NCBI RefSeq assembly: GCF_003265705.1
Contig: NW_020313044.1
Location: 6,729,012 to 6,793,011, forward strand
Origin: Callorhinus ursinus
Taxonomy: Eukaryota; Chordata; Mammalia; Carnivora; Otariidae
Direction of reading: 5' to 3'
DNA length: 64,000 nucleotides
Every line of letters starts with the position of its first letter. Positions within the stretch are counted from its first letter, which is position 1. Below, piece after piece: positions 1 to 10,104 of this stretch. The position numbers and the translations under genes were made by a program. The notes beneath the pieces were generated by a model. That model was not told where the DNA came from. It saw only the letters and a program-made list of their open reading frames with translations, and searched no databases.

Positions 1-69
1 AAAAAAAATACAAATTCAAAAAAAAATGTGAATGTGGTTGTGAATTCACTGGGTAATTACACGCAATCT

Positions 70-248
70 GAGAAACAAACTGAGGTTTCTAGAGGGGAGG
101 GGGTGGGGGGATGGGTTATCCTGGTGATGGGCATTAAAGAGGGCACGTTCTGCGTGGAGCACTGGGTGTTATACACAAACAATGAATCATGGGACACTAC
201 GTCAAGAACTAATGATGTAATGTATGGTGATTAACATAACAATAAAAA
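70..248 (+). mobile_element. L1 3' end, 5'-truncated, with TSD
   Basis: The segment carries the 3' UTR signature of a young carnivoran L1: 'gggcacgttctgcgtggag', 'actgggtgttatacacaaac', 'aatgaatcatgg', and the end 'gtgattaacataacaataaa'. It is flanked by 14-bp direct repeats: attacacgcaatct (56-69) and attacatgcaatct (249-262). They differ by one C/T change at a CpG. This marks a complete insertion made already 5'-truncated by target-primed reverse transcription. A G-rich tract with four G-runs lies at 94-115. No coding capacity. Confidence 0.9.
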
Positions 249-262
249 ATTACATGCAATCT

Positions 263-1690
263 CCTCATTAATCTTATTTAGAGATCCAGGAAAAGGAAGA
301 AGGGGTGGTTTCAGATTCAATCTATATGTCTTTTCTTACAGAATGGATCATCCTCTGGGGCCAGCAGATGTGCTTCCTGGTGATGAGAGTGTGTGGGTGG
401 GAACTGGAAGGGAGGTCCTTTCCCCAAGCAGTGAGGGTGTACTCCTGCCCGACGAAGGGCTGAAGCACCAGTTTCCTACTGTCATTTCTCCTGTGTATTA
501 CATCATGCACATGAAAACTTTCATGGCTCCTAAGGGCCTAACAGACTCTCAACTCTCCAGCGTGACCATTAAGACCCTCCATCATTTGGCCTCGAGTGTG
601 TGCTCCTGCTCCCAGCTACTCCATGCTGCTCCTGACAGCTGGAGACCTACTGTGGACTTTGCCAGGCTCTTCTCTGGGATCATTCTGTCCTGTTCATTGT
701 GAAAATAGTTTACCTCTTTCTGAGTCTTATGACCATAAGAGCCTTTGCTACTGCCCTCTGCCCTTTTGTTAACCAGCATCTGATTTCTTGTTGTCTGATT
801 CATTGATGCCAATCGTTCGTAGTTCATATTGGCTGTCACAGTGATATTTAATCTGTACCCAATTTTTAGTGAATGAACTATAAATATGCTACCCATCTAT
901 ATTCTAGCCTGGAGACTCAGAGCAGTTTTTATTAAACTTCCAGTGCTTCCAAGGCACATTTATTTGAAATATTGTGTATATCCCACAGTGCTGACACACT
1001 GCGGGGAGACAAGGTGAATCTTGGAGGTATTTACCTTCTCCTGCCTCTTTACCAAAGGCTGATGCTTATTTAGCTTATCAGTCCTGACTGGCTCAGTACA
1101 GGTTTAATGGATGTCTTAGATTACCCAGTGACTTTGAGCTTTAATTTTTATTAGCTTGGTTCACTCAAAGAGCACCTCTGTGCCACCGTAATCTTTAGGA
1201 TACCTCCTTTCTGCAGGCTGATAGGATTTATGGCCCAAGGGTTGGAAAAGCATAAAGATGAGATGGTCCTCCTGAGAGGTTTGTCTCTTCAGGTTAGTGT
1301 TAATACAGAAGTCGGATTTACCCACTAGATCCCAGGAGCATAAAAAGTAAATCCACAGCAGAGTGCTAAAAGAGGACTCTTGTTCAGAGCCATTGCAGCA
1401 TCTAAAACTGACACTGCAATCAATGAAAACATTTTATTGGCCCTCTTGGGTTTTACTACAGAAAATCGCAAAGCTCTGCTATGCACCAAAACAGGAACAG
1501 ATTTTGTTGGTGGCCTTGAATCAATCTGTTAGATACATTTGAAGGAATATGGATATTAGTGAAGTTGGATAGGAATTTTCAGGTGGTGCCAAGAAATAAG
1601 CTTCTACAAATAAACGATCAGTCAAATAAGTAAACACACAGACATAAGTATTTGCATAGGTCTCACAAATTTGTAAAATATTTTTGCATA
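263..1690. other. No gene or assignable repeat
   Basis: Unique-looking sequence. A 119-codon open frame at 343-702 has no recognisable domain and no supporting signals. The 300-900 part could be a very old repeat that I cannot name. Confidence 0.4.
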
Positions 1691-1694
1691 TATC

Positions 1695-1800
1695 GTATGT
1701 TCAATCCAACAACCCTAGAAAGGGGCAGGTGTAATTCATAGTTATTCCATTTTGGGATGAGGGCATTTGTAGTTCAGAGAAGCTGAGTGGTATGAGGTTG
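1695..1800 (-). repeat. MIR-like fragment
   Basis: The pattern 'aaggggcaggtgtaattcatagttattccattttgggatgag' is split here by position: 1718-1765 resembles the antisense MIR core, followed by 'cagagaagctgagtgg' at 1776-1791. It is heavily decayed, so the call is weak. Confidence 0.3.
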
Positions 1801-2079
1801 AGATTTTCATGAGTGGCTTTACTGTCTCTTGTGTGTTATAGTCCATTGCTTCAAAAATTACCAGCAAAGCTATAGTTGCTTCAAATCTAAATCGACCAAG
1901 TCCAAAGAAGTAGGTTGAGCATCTGGAGTGAAATATAAAGTCACCATTTTAGGTATTCAGTTTATTGGAATAGTGTGGCTAATCAACATGGATAGTTCAA
2001 TCTCTTAAAAAAAAGACATCTAGGGCTTTATTTACCTGGATTGTAAAAACAATCTGATTCTTACAGGATTATTCATGTA

Positions 2080-2180
2080 TTTCTTCATTTATTCATTTAA
2101 AATTTGCTGAGTATTCTCTGTGTATCAGGCGTTGCACTATAGTAGATACACAAGTGAATGACATTAATTTCTACTCTTAA
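2080..2180 (-). repeat. L2-like fragment (antisense)
   Basis: Reads 'cttcatttattcatttaaaa', then 'gctgagtattctctgtgtat' and 'caggcgttgcactatagtag'. This is the reverse-complement 3' end of L2 (ttcattca ... tgagcacctactgtgtgcc). Confidence 0.5.
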
Positions 2181-2269
2181 GAACCGTAACAATATTAGAT
2201 AATATTTCCTGATGTTAGCTTATGATATGTCAGGTAAAGTGGGGATCACTTAAGATACATTTTAACATT

Positions 2270-2465
2270 GGGCGCCTGGGTGGCTCAGTTGGTTAAACAA
2301 CTGCCTTCGGCTCAGGTCATGATCCTGGAGTCCCGGGATCGAGTCCCACATCGGGCTCCCTGCTCAGCAGGGAGTCTGCTTCTCCCTCCAACCCTCTTCC
2401 CTCTCGTGCTCTCTATCTCTCATTCTCTCTCTCAAATAAATAAATAAAATCTTTAAAAAAAAAAA
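2270..2465 (+). mobile_element. Can-SINE, first of a same-site pair
   Basis: tRNA-derived head with pol III boxes: A-box-like tggctcagttgg at 2281-2292 and B-box-like gggatcgagtccc at 2335-2347. Then 'gggagtctgcttctccctc', a CT-rich tract, and the AAATAAATAAATAAAATCTTT tail ending in A's. It is flanked by aagatacattttaacatt at 2252-2269 and 2466-2483, a perfect 18-bp TSD. Confidence 0.95.
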
Positions 2466-2483
2466 AAGATACATTTTAACATT

Positions 2484-2698
2484 GGGGCACCTGGGTGGCT
2501 CAGTCGGTTAAGCATCCAATTCTTGGTTTCACCCAGGTCACGATCTCAGGGTTGTAAGATTGAGCCCTGCATCGGGCTCCATGCTCAGCAGGGAGTCTGC
2601 TTGAGATTCTCTCCCTCTGCCTCTGCCCCTCCCCGCGGCACGTGTGCTTTCTCTCTCTCTCTGTCTCTCAAATCAATAAATAAGTAAAATCTTTTAAA
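2484..2698 (+). mobile_element. Can-SINE, second of a same-site pair
   Basis: Begins 'ggggcacctgggtggctcag' directly after the downstream TSD copy of the preceding SINE. Its own downstream copy is aagatacattataacatt (2699-2716), one mismatch. The body differs from its neighbour ('cttggtttcacccaggtcac', 'ctgcttgagattctctccct'), so this is a second independent insertion of another subfamily, not a duplication of the first. Confidence 0.93.
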
Positions 2699-2724
2699 AA
2701 GATACATTATAACATTTATTCCTA

Positions 2725-2841
2725 ACAGCCTTTTATGATACAGGTTCTCTTATTGTCTCTTTTTCAGAGAAGGTAATTGAGGTCTACATTCCAAGATAAG
2801 CAGTAAGTGGCAGTCCCAAGTTTAATTCAAAGGCTGGTATG
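2725..2841 (-). repeat. MIR fragment (antisense), 5' flank of L1
   Basis: Antisense MIR core ('cagagaaggtaattgaggtc', 'gataagcagtaagtggcag', 'aattcaaaggctgg'). It is interrupted by the L1 at 2842-3273 and resumes after 3274 with 'cctggtatgatccagaagcc'. Confidence 0.6.
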
Positions 2842-3273
2842 TAGGATGAATACCCACCATTTACATCAACATGAATGGAACTGGAGGGGATTATGCTAAG
2901 TAAAATAAGTCAAGCAGAAAAAGACAATTATCATATGGTTTCACTTATTTGTGGAACATAAGGAACAGCACAGAGGACATTAGGAGAAAGAAGGGAAAAC
3001 TGAAGGGGGGGAAATCAGAGGTGGAGATGAACCATGAGAGACTAGGGACTCCGGGAAACAATCTGAGAGTTGCAGCGGGGTGGTGAATGGGGAGATGGGG
3101 TAGCCCAGTGATGGGTGTTAAGGAGGGCACGTGTTGCAATGAGCACTGGGTGTTATATGCAAATAATGAATCATGGAACACTACATCAAAAACTAATGGG
3201 GAATGTACTGTATGGTGGCTAATATAACATGATAAAAAACAAAAACAAACAAACAAAAGGAAAACAAAAAAAC
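2842..3273 (+). mobile_element. L1 3' end (end of ORF2 region plus 3' UTR)
   Basis: Starts within the last part of the L1 coding region ('catgaatggaactggagggg', 'aagtaaaataagtcaagcag', 'atggtttcacttatttgtgg') and continues through the 3' UTR to an A-rich (AAAC)n tail. TSD: aaaggctggtatg (2829-2841) and aaagcctggtatg (3274-3286), one mismatch. It is more diverged than the L1 end at 70-248, so probably older. It sits inside a MIR. Confidence 0.88.
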
Positions 3274-3286
3274 AAAGCCTGGTATG

Positions 3287-3325
3287 ATCCAGAAGCCCAT
3301 ACTTTTTAGCTTTTCTGTAACTCAG
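3287..3325 (-). repeat. MIR fragment (antisense), 3' flank of L1
   Basis: 'atccagaagcccatactttt' continues the MIR broken at 2841 (consensus-like 'ccagagcccatgctctt'). Confidence 0.5.
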
Positions 3326-4381
3326 CCTTCCCATGCTCTGCTCCCTGGCTCATGGTCTGGGTTAGACAGACATAGGAACAGAAAACTTAGCAGTAAACTG
3401 AGGGAAGTTTAATAACAAAGGAATGAGTGAAGTGTTGTAGGAAATGAAGGAAAATCATAGAGGACTTGCTTTGTAAATGAACCTTAACTTGGGTCTGAAA
3501 ATAGCCATAAAAGTATTGTAGGCAAAGAAAGAGAAAGGACATTCTAAGAGAGGAAAACGTGCAAAAGCATGGAGTTACAGCTAAGGCTTTCTTCTTTGGG
3601 CTGCTTAGAGAGTTTATTGAATCCTCATTGAGTTCATGGCACTATTTCAGTTGCTTGAGGTGTTGCTGACTGATGCTGGCATGCTTTAAGCTACAACGAG
3701 CTCCTCAAACTTGTACAGTAGTCAAACCCCAGAGAACAGCACCATCACTGGACTAGTTTCAGGCATACACAGCAAAATGGATTTTGGTGCAGATAAATGT
3801 CAATGAATTGGTCTTCAGCTGCCTTCTGCAATGTGATGGTTATTACTCGAATATGCAAAAAGACTTCAAGTCTCCATTCAATCACACAGGATACAGTAGC
3901 ATAGGTTGAATAGCAGGGAGGATATAATTACCCAGGGGCGAGATGGGTGAGAGTTGTCAGCTGTCAAACAATTTGTTCCCCTGGATGTGATGTATCCTTA
4001 AAGGTAGGGAATGACCTGTCCATTTTTGTTGAAGACTGTGAGTTCTCTTAATGAAAAGTACAATGTGACTGTCACTCATCAGTATTGGTATCATATCATT
4101 AAGAGTCTGAGGTAATCCTAACAACATCCTAGGAGGACTTTCTGTTTTTAAGGAGCAGTAGGGAAGTCCAAGAGTTAACTGGAAAGAGAAGAGCAATGTA
4201 ATATGAGTATCTGTAAAAATGCTTTGGTGCAGTTGAATTCAACTTATTTTCAAACTGAAATTTTCATTTTGCTTACCTGCTATATGGGAAACAAGAAAGC
4301 TCTGCTATGTCTTTTAGGGTTAAAGAATAATACCTATACTCAGAGCATATATAATTGTCCTGGCCACTAAGACTTCAGGAA
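3326..4381. other. No gene; old L2-like traces
   Basis: 3390-3575 vaguely follows the antisense L2 pattern ('gaccttaacttgggtctgaa'-like, 'aggacattctaagagaggaa', 'gtgcaaaagcatggag'). The remainder shows nothing I can assign. Confidence 0.3.
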
Positions 4382-4394
4382 GATGCCAGAAATT

Positions 4395-4743
4395 GTTTTC
4401 TTTTCTGTTTTATTTATTTTTAAGTAGCCTGTTTTATTTTATGCCAAGTAAGCATATCAAGTTCCTGGAAGACAAATTGACAGAAGTCAATGTAGCTGAT
4501 TCCTGCTTCACTATTTTCTAAAGAGGCTTAAATAGTTTTTATTTATTTATTTTAAGATTTTATTTATTTGTTTGTCAGAGAGAGAGCGTGCACAAGCAGG
4601 GGGAGCAGCAGGCAGAGTGGGCAGAGGGAGAAGCAGGCTCCCCGCTGAGCAGGGAGCCCGATGTGGGACTTGATCCCAGGACCCTGGGATTATGACCTGA
4701 GCAGAAGAAAGATGCTTAACCAAATGAGCCACCTAGGCATCCT
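4395..4743 (-). mobile_element. Can-SINE with candidate 3'-transduced sequence
   Basis: A minus-strand SINE occupies about 4550-4743 (5' end at 4743; tail 'tttatttatttattttaaga' on the + strand). The direct repeat gatgccagaaatt is at 4744-4756, abutting the SINE 5' end, and at 4382-4394, about 155 bp beyond the SINE tail. The intervening 4395-4549 is not SINE and ends, on the minus strand, in a second A-rich tail. The simplest reading is one insertion of a transcript that read past the SINE into source-locus flank. Confidence 0.72.
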
Positions 4744-4868
4744 GATGCCAGAAATTCTTAAAGGAAGCCCATGTATATTAAAACATCAAGGAGAGGGCGT
4801 TTTGGTAGAAGTCAGCAGATTGAATGCACAGGTTTATTTTTCCCTCTGATCCTGAAAACACCCCTGAA

Positions 4869-5048
4869 GGGCGCCTGGGTGGCTCAGTTGGTTAAGTGAC
4901 TGCCTTCAGCTCAGGTCATGATCCTGGAGTCCTGGGATCGAGTCCCGCATCGAGCTCCCTGCTCAGCGGGGGGTCTACTTCTCCCTCTGATCTTTCTCTC
5001 TCTCTCATTCCCTCTCTCAAATAAATAAATAAAATCTTAAAAAAAAAA
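4869..5048 (+). mobile_element. Can-SINE with TSD
   Basis: 'gggcgcctgggtggctcagt' head, B-box-like gggatcgagtccc at 4937-4949, CT tract, AAATAAATAAATAAAATCTT tail and A-run. The TSD aaaacacccctgaa flanks it (4855-4868 and about 5049-5062), effectively perfect, so it is a fairly young copy. Confidence 0.95.
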
Positions 5049-5062
5049 AAAACACCCCTGAA

Positions 5063-5964
5063 ATGACAAAAGCGGAATAAAATGTCATAAAACTGCAAGG
5101 ACAAAGAGTATGGTCTAGAAGGTGATACCAGATGAACAATGTCAACATCATTTTGTAAGTTAGAGAGTAGATGGACAGGTGATGACAGCTGACTTAAGTA
5201 GGGAGGAGGAAGCTGAACTGACGCGGAAGGGAAGGACAAGAAGAGGATGAGCCGTGACCATGGCAAGACCCCTGGAGCCTGGAGATCCCAGGCTTCTGAG
5301 CATACCTCAAGGGAAAGGTGTGCAAACAGAGGTGTCCTCTGAAAGCCTGCGTAAGGAGCAGTTAGACTACCCAAACAATCACCCACCTTGTACAGCCAGT
5401 AGCCCACCCTACCCTACCTGGTAGGAGCAGCAAGGATTTTCTTCAGATAACTAAACCAGGGAGGCTTTGGATTCAGAGACAACGAACTCAGGAAGGACAA
5501 TGCTAAAATACTACACTGAAAGTAGGGAGTTAGGGTTAAAATTTGCACATGGATTCAGGAGACCCTCAACTTCTGTCCTCTGAATATTTCCCTGAACTCT
5601 GAATATTCAGCAAGAAACTGGAGGATTCTTCTCTGGGAAAATTGATATGCCCAAGAAGGAGTGGTAGGGACGTTGGCCATACTAACACAACATTCTCCCC
5701 AAGAAACAGCCAGATCTCTGTTTGATTATGCTACTGTAAAACCTATCAGTAGATGTGTTTAAAAGTAATTGCATTATATACTTTAGGGTTTCCAGGATGA
5801 GATTATTAATGTTAGAACATTTCAATAATCTGTTCCAGAGCATTGGAATCACTGGTTGGTTGTGCAAAAGGAGTTTCTACTTATAAGTTCCCCAGTCAAA
5901 AGCTCTTGAAGAAATAATACATATTTGCTACTCTAAGATGGCTTTTCTGTTCTTCCCACTTAGT
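5063..5964. other. No gene or assignable repeat
   Basis: Unique-looking. A long antisense open frame ending in the SINE (4916-5407) owes its C-terminal half to antisense SINE translation and shows no gene features. Confidence 0.4.
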
Positions 5965-6545
5965 CCCAGGTGTTATCAGTTGTGTATTGCCACAATAATG
6001 TTGCAGAAGAAGCCAACCCAATTTTCAATGGCTGAAGACAGTAAGGCTTTTTTTAAGCTTCAGAATGTGCGGGGTGGCTAAGTGGTTATTCTGGTATTGG
6101 CTGGGCTCACTCAACTCATCTGTGTATAGTTAACTGCAGGGAGGTCTGGTGGCTCTGCATTTCTTGCCTGCACTCTCTGAATTTGTGTGTCTGAAGGTCT
6201 GCTGGATGTTGGCTGGTCTAGGATTGTTCAGGTGGGGCTGACTTGGGGCAACTCAGTTCTGCTTCATATGTCTCATCCTCCTGCAGGCTGTGTGGGTGTG
6301 CTCCTGGCAAAGGCAGAGGAGCAAGAATGAAAGCAAGCAAGCTTCAATGTGTAAGTGATTTTTATACCTCAGCTAATATCATGCTTGCTAATATCCTTAT
6401 GGCTGAAGCATGTTATATGGCTGAATTTGGAGTCAAGGGTAAGTAAAGAATTGGGTCCGTTAGTGGATCAGTCTGCCACATCTGGCTTCACCTTAATCCC
6501 CCAACTATCTTTTGTGTATGGACTTCACTCTGGAGTTTAGGGAGT
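5965..6545. repeat. Old LTR-like interspersed repeat, unassigned
   Basis: 'gttatcagttgtgtattgcc' and then 'ggctgggctcactcaactca', 'ctgctggatgttggctggtc' and 'agcaagcaagcttcaatgtg' resemble an old mammalian repeat that begins with the motif 'cagttgtgtattgctgc'. I cannot fix the family or strand. Confidence 0.35.
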
Positions 6546-6741
6546 GTAGATTTTTTGGGTTGTCTTTACCAAGCACTTTACTATTGACTTAAAGGACCCC
6601 AAGCTATATACTTTTTATCAGTTTACTTAAATATACAACCCAGTGTGAAACCAAAATATTTGCTTTAGAAAGCCACTGACATAAAAAGGAATCCCTTAGA
6701 GGTTGAAGGGAACCAGTTTATACAAAAGACTTCCTGTTCTT

Positions 6742-6947
6742 TTTTTTTTTTTTTTTTAAGATTTTATTTATTTATTTGACACAGAGAGAGAGATGGCCAG
6801 AGAGGGAACACAAGCAGGGGGAGTGGGAGAGGGAGAAGCAGGCTTCCCGCGGAGCAGGGAGCCCGATGTGGGGCTTGAACCCAGGACCCTGGGATCATGA
6901 CCCGAGCCAAAGGCAGACGATTAACGACTGAGCCACCCAGGCGCCCC
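6742..6947 (-). mobile_element. Can-SINE (antisense) with TSD
   Basis: Reads, on the + strand, a long T-run, 'aagattttatttatttattt', a GA-rich tract, 'gcttcccgcggagcagggag' and 'gagccacccaggcgcccc'. The perfect 16-bp TSD aagacttcctgttctt lies at 6726-6741 and 6948-6963. The intact CpGs in the head suggest a young copy. Confidence 0.96.
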
Positions 6948-6963
6948 AAGACTTCCTGTTCTT

Positions 6964-7315
6964 TGAAGTGTGGTTATGAAGCATTTAATCAACATGGACT
7001 GAATTTACAAATCCCCATTCAGAGTAGAGGTGGTGGAATTACTTTGGAGCTTTCTCTGATCTATCTTCAAAATCCATAGTTTTGGGCCACATATAGGGTG
7101 GTATCCTGGTGGAGTAGATATCTTTTAGCACTTGGTTGCAGGGCTCAAGCTGGGTGACCATGACAAACCACTTGACTCCGCTTACTTTTTTAAGAAAACA
7201 TGGTGATTATCTTTTTAAAGAAAACCCATTTCACAGACTTAATGATTCAATGACAGAAATGGATGATGATACCTAATCTAAATGTATACAATTATAGATC
7301 AATTAAAAAATTTTA
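6964..7315. other. No gene or assignable repeat
   Basis: AT-rich single-copy-looking sequence; no open frame of note. Confidence 0.4.
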
Positions 7316-7432
7316 GGGGCACCTGGGTGGCTCAGTCAGTTAAGCGTCCAACTCTTGATAGCAGCCTGGGTCTTGATCTCAGGGTCCTGAGTTCAGGCTC
7401 CACATTGAGCCCACTTTAAAAAAAATATATAT
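7316..7432 (+). mobile_element. Short Can-SINE variant
   Basis: 'ggggcacctgggtggctcag' head, then 'tcttgatctcagggtcctga' and 'ggctccacattgagcccact', followed at once by A's and an (AT)n tail. It lacks the CT-rich tract, as in older Can-SINE subfamilies. No clear TSD. Confidence 0.85.
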
Positions 7433-7489
7433 ATATTATCATGGTGGGAAAAACTTGCGCCAGGAACTTATCCTTGACAGCGTTAACTA

Positions 7490-7690
7490 CAATAATGCTG
7501 ACTGTCATTTGCTGACTGTGTATTACGTGCCATGGGCTATGATAAGCGCTTCACCGCCATAGCTTTATTCAGTCTTAATGGGAATGCTATGGAAGTTAAT
7601 ACTATCCCTGTTTTATAGAAAACTGAGTTTTAGAAAGTTCAGATAATTCACCCAATTTCACATGGTTTTAAAGGGAGTATAATGAAAGGA
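7490..7690 (-). repeat. MIR (antisense)
   Basis: Antisense MIR pattern: 'attacgtgccatgggctatg', 'gataagcgcttcaccgccat', 'ttttatagaaaactgagttt', 'gataattcacccaatttcac'. Confidence 0.65.
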
Positions 7691-7709
7691 ATCTGACAAA
7701 TTCCAGCTG

Positions 7710-8215
7710 TCTTTTTTCTTTCTATATTGAAGTATAATTAACATATAGTGCTATATTAGTTTCAGCTGTACAATATGATTCAATAATTCTAAACATTTCT
7801 CTGTGCTCATCACAGTGAGTCTACTCTTAATCGCTTTTATCTATTTGACTCATCCCCCCATTCACCTCCCCTTTGGCAAAGACCAGTTTGTTTTCTGTAT
7901 TTGAGGGTCTTGTTGTTGTCTTTTTTTTTTCTTTGTTTGCTCATTTGTTTTGCTTCTTTAATTACACATATGAGTGAAATCACATGGTATTTGTCCTTCT
8001 CTGACTGACTTATTTCAGTTAGGTCCATCCATGTTGTTGCAAATGGCAAGATTTCATTCATTTTTATGGCTGGATAATAGTCCATTGTATATGTATACCA
8101 CACCTTTATCCATTCATCTATCGATGGACACTTGGGTTGCTTCCATAATTTGGCTATTATAAATAATGCTGCAGTAAACATATGGTGCATATACCTTTTT
8201 GAATTAGCGTTTTGG
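7710..8215 (-). mobile_element. L1 fragment (antisense): ORF2 end and 3' UTR
   Basis: On the minus strand the ORF2 C-terminal region (8190 down to about 7900) is followed by an older L1 3' UTR ('ttgaagtataattaacatat', 'ctgtgctcatcacagtgag', 'tcccctttggcaaagaccag' on the + strand). It differs from the young L1 ends elsewhere in the window and is more diverged. No TSD found. Confidence 0.85.
7894..8190 (-). pseudogene. Decayed L1 ORF2 C-terminus
   Basis: The minus-strand frame retains the recognisable C-terminal motif of the LINE-1 ORF2 protein, with segments WKQPKCPSIDEWIK, YTMDYYPAIKMNEILPF and SQSEKDKYHVISLI in family order. The reverse transcriptase and endonuclease domains, which lie far upstream in an intact ORF2, are absent. 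There is no promoter or start context; the piece ends in the 3' UTR. It is a transposon fossil, not a host gene. Confidence 0.85.
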
Positions 8216-8559
8216 ACTCTGTCTTACTCTCCTCATGCTGTACGTTGTGGCAATCTTATGCACTTGCAAACTTTCTGCACTCCCCGGGATGTTCACCCCT
8301 GAACTAATTCCCATGATGTAGTAGGTTGTATTAAACAGAGGTCGTGGTGCTATTAGTAATCTTTGTTAAGCATTTACAATGTACAGCATACTGCTAAAAG
8401 TGAGGGGTAAGAATATGAATGAGAAAGAGGACTTTTTAAAAAATGTTGTTCATACCTACAGGAAGTAAATAACTTATAGCCATGGGTGGAGGGCGGGGGA
8501 ATGATGCCACTGAGAGGGGACCACAGAGCTATACATGTGAAAATGACTTATTTGTTTGT
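8216..8559. other. No gene or assignable repeat
   Basis: Nothing recognised; 'tctttgttaagcatttacaa' (8361-8380) may be the start of an old antisense L2 or MIR. Confidence 0.35.
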
Positions 8560-9005
8560 CTGACAGTCATTTATTGGAAATCTATGAAGAAAGTTCAGGG
8601 GATAAAGACATGAATAAGGCAGGCCTGCCCTAAAGGAGCTCATATTCTAGTGACAGATGGACAGACACCCCCCCAACACACACACACACACACACTGATG
8701 ATGCAGCATGGCAAAGGGCTATAATAAAGACTGACTTTGATTTGATATGGGGGTAGAGAACAGGGGCTTTGTCCAAGAAGGCTCCATGGAAGAGGTGACA
8801 ATTGAGCTGTGTCATGAAGAATGAGAAGAAACTCCTCAGAGAGAAAACCAGTAAGTAAACACAAAATGGGGAAAGCCCATTCCAGTGTTTGCAGAGCGCT
8901 GAGGCATGAGCAGGCCATAGCAGGTGCAGGATAGAGTTGGAGCATGAAGACACAATGGGAGAAGAATGTTAAGAGGCAAGCAGGGCATAAATCATGAAGG
9001 GTCAT
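8560..9005 (-). repeat. L2-like old LINE fragment (antisense)
   Basis: Antisense L2 pattern: 'cctgccctaaaggagctcat', 'attctagtgacagatggac', 'gaggtgacaattgagctgtg', 'gcccattccagtgtttgcag'. A CA repeat interrupts it. Confidence 0.55.
8674..8695 (+). repeat. (CA)n microsatellite
   Basis: About ten CA units after a C-run, inside the L2-like fragment. Confidence 0.9.
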
Positions 9006-9104
9006 GTGGAGAAAATGGTGATGTTGCGTAGAACATGTGAGCCATCGATTTCAAGAACCTGAAAATCCATCATGAAGCAAAAGTTAAAAAAGTAAAATGC
9101 TTCA

Positions 9105-9235
9105 GTACCCATGTTGCGCAGGGTTTGCCCCTGTTTTCCAGTAGGACTAGCTGAGGCACAGAGTGGGCATGTCACTTGTCCAATGCCATCCATCTAGCTG
9201 CAAGGACCTCCCTGTGAGACCACATGGCATCCCCA
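9105..9235 (-). repeat. MIR-like (antisense)
   Basis: 'cagtaggactagctgaggca', 'cagagtgggcatgtcacttg' and 'tccaatgccatccatctagc' follow the antisense MIR core. Confidence 0.5.
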
Positions 9236-9239
9236 CACT

Positions 9240-10099
9240 GGCAGAATCCAGGCAAACCCAAGCTGTCTTGTGCACTGGCCCTTGCAAAAGCAGAGCTGCT
9301 ACAAAATCTGTTTTGGAGAAGTTCTAATTTTTCTTCCTCCTTGTCAGTGTTGGAGGAGCTATGATGCTGAATGAGCAAGCTCCTGGCACAGCTGCTGACC
9401 TCATTCTCTGGCACTGTAACAGCAATATGGGCAATGAGCAAAGCATGAAGGTATATGCAAGCCTGAACCCCAGTCCACAATTGTGCACAAAATCTGCTCC
9501 TCCAAGACTGGAACAGGTTGTGAAAGAATCAGGCAACTCGGAAGCCAGTAAGAGCATCTGCATTTTCATGCTGTGAATTAGTAAGCAAGCTGTCACTGTG
9601 GATTCCCCTAATGTCATCTTTTGCTTCTCTCAGCCTGAAAATACTTCTGAAGGCTTTTTGCCCCTAGTCCCATGCCTGACTGATGACCTAGTCATCACTG
9701 CTTTGCTCTGGTTATGTCCAGGGTGTTACTCTAAAGCTCTGGGAACTTCCCACCTTTGTAAATTAAAGAAGTTGCCACGTCTCAAGTGTAGGCACTTGGT
9801 AAGGCTGTTTCTGTGATTTCTTCTAGATGAAAAAGACAAACTGTTCTCGTAGAGATCCAAGAAAGAAAGTGCTTGTTCACATGTTATGAATTCATTTCCA
9901 CTCATATGCTCCTTCCTTCCCTGTGAAACTTGCCCCATTTACCCTGATACATCATACCAACACACAAAACAATACACACTTATATATGCCCCTCATATTT
10001 GTAAAACTATATGGAAGGTTACTGAGGTCTGGGGAGTTCAAAGTTATATCGAATTCAAGAGAGGAGAGGAGTCTGTGTGCATCAGTGTCAATATTCATA
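9240..10099. other. No gene or assignable repeat
   Basis: Short frames occur on both strands at 9172-9617 but none has codon bias, splice context or known motifs. No repeat recognised. Confidence 0.4.
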
Positions 10100-10104
10100 C
10101 TAAT

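Noticed and set aside
343..702. 119-codon + strand frame as a possible small gene
   Set aside because: No family recognised. The antisense strand is equally open nearby and there is no supporting signal.
2281..2347. tRNA-gene-like A and B boxes in the SINE heads
   Set aside because: They are the internal pol III promoter of tRNA-derived SINEs. There is no complete cloverleaf, and each is followed by SINE body and tail.
2945..3334. 129-codon antisense frame
   Set aside because: Lies across the antisense strand of an L1 3' UTR and its A-rich tail; composition-driven.
4916..5407. Longest open frame in the window (163 codons, minus strand)
   Set aside because: Its C-terminal third is the antisense translation of the SINE at 4869-5048. 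The rest has no domain, no promoter and no splice context.
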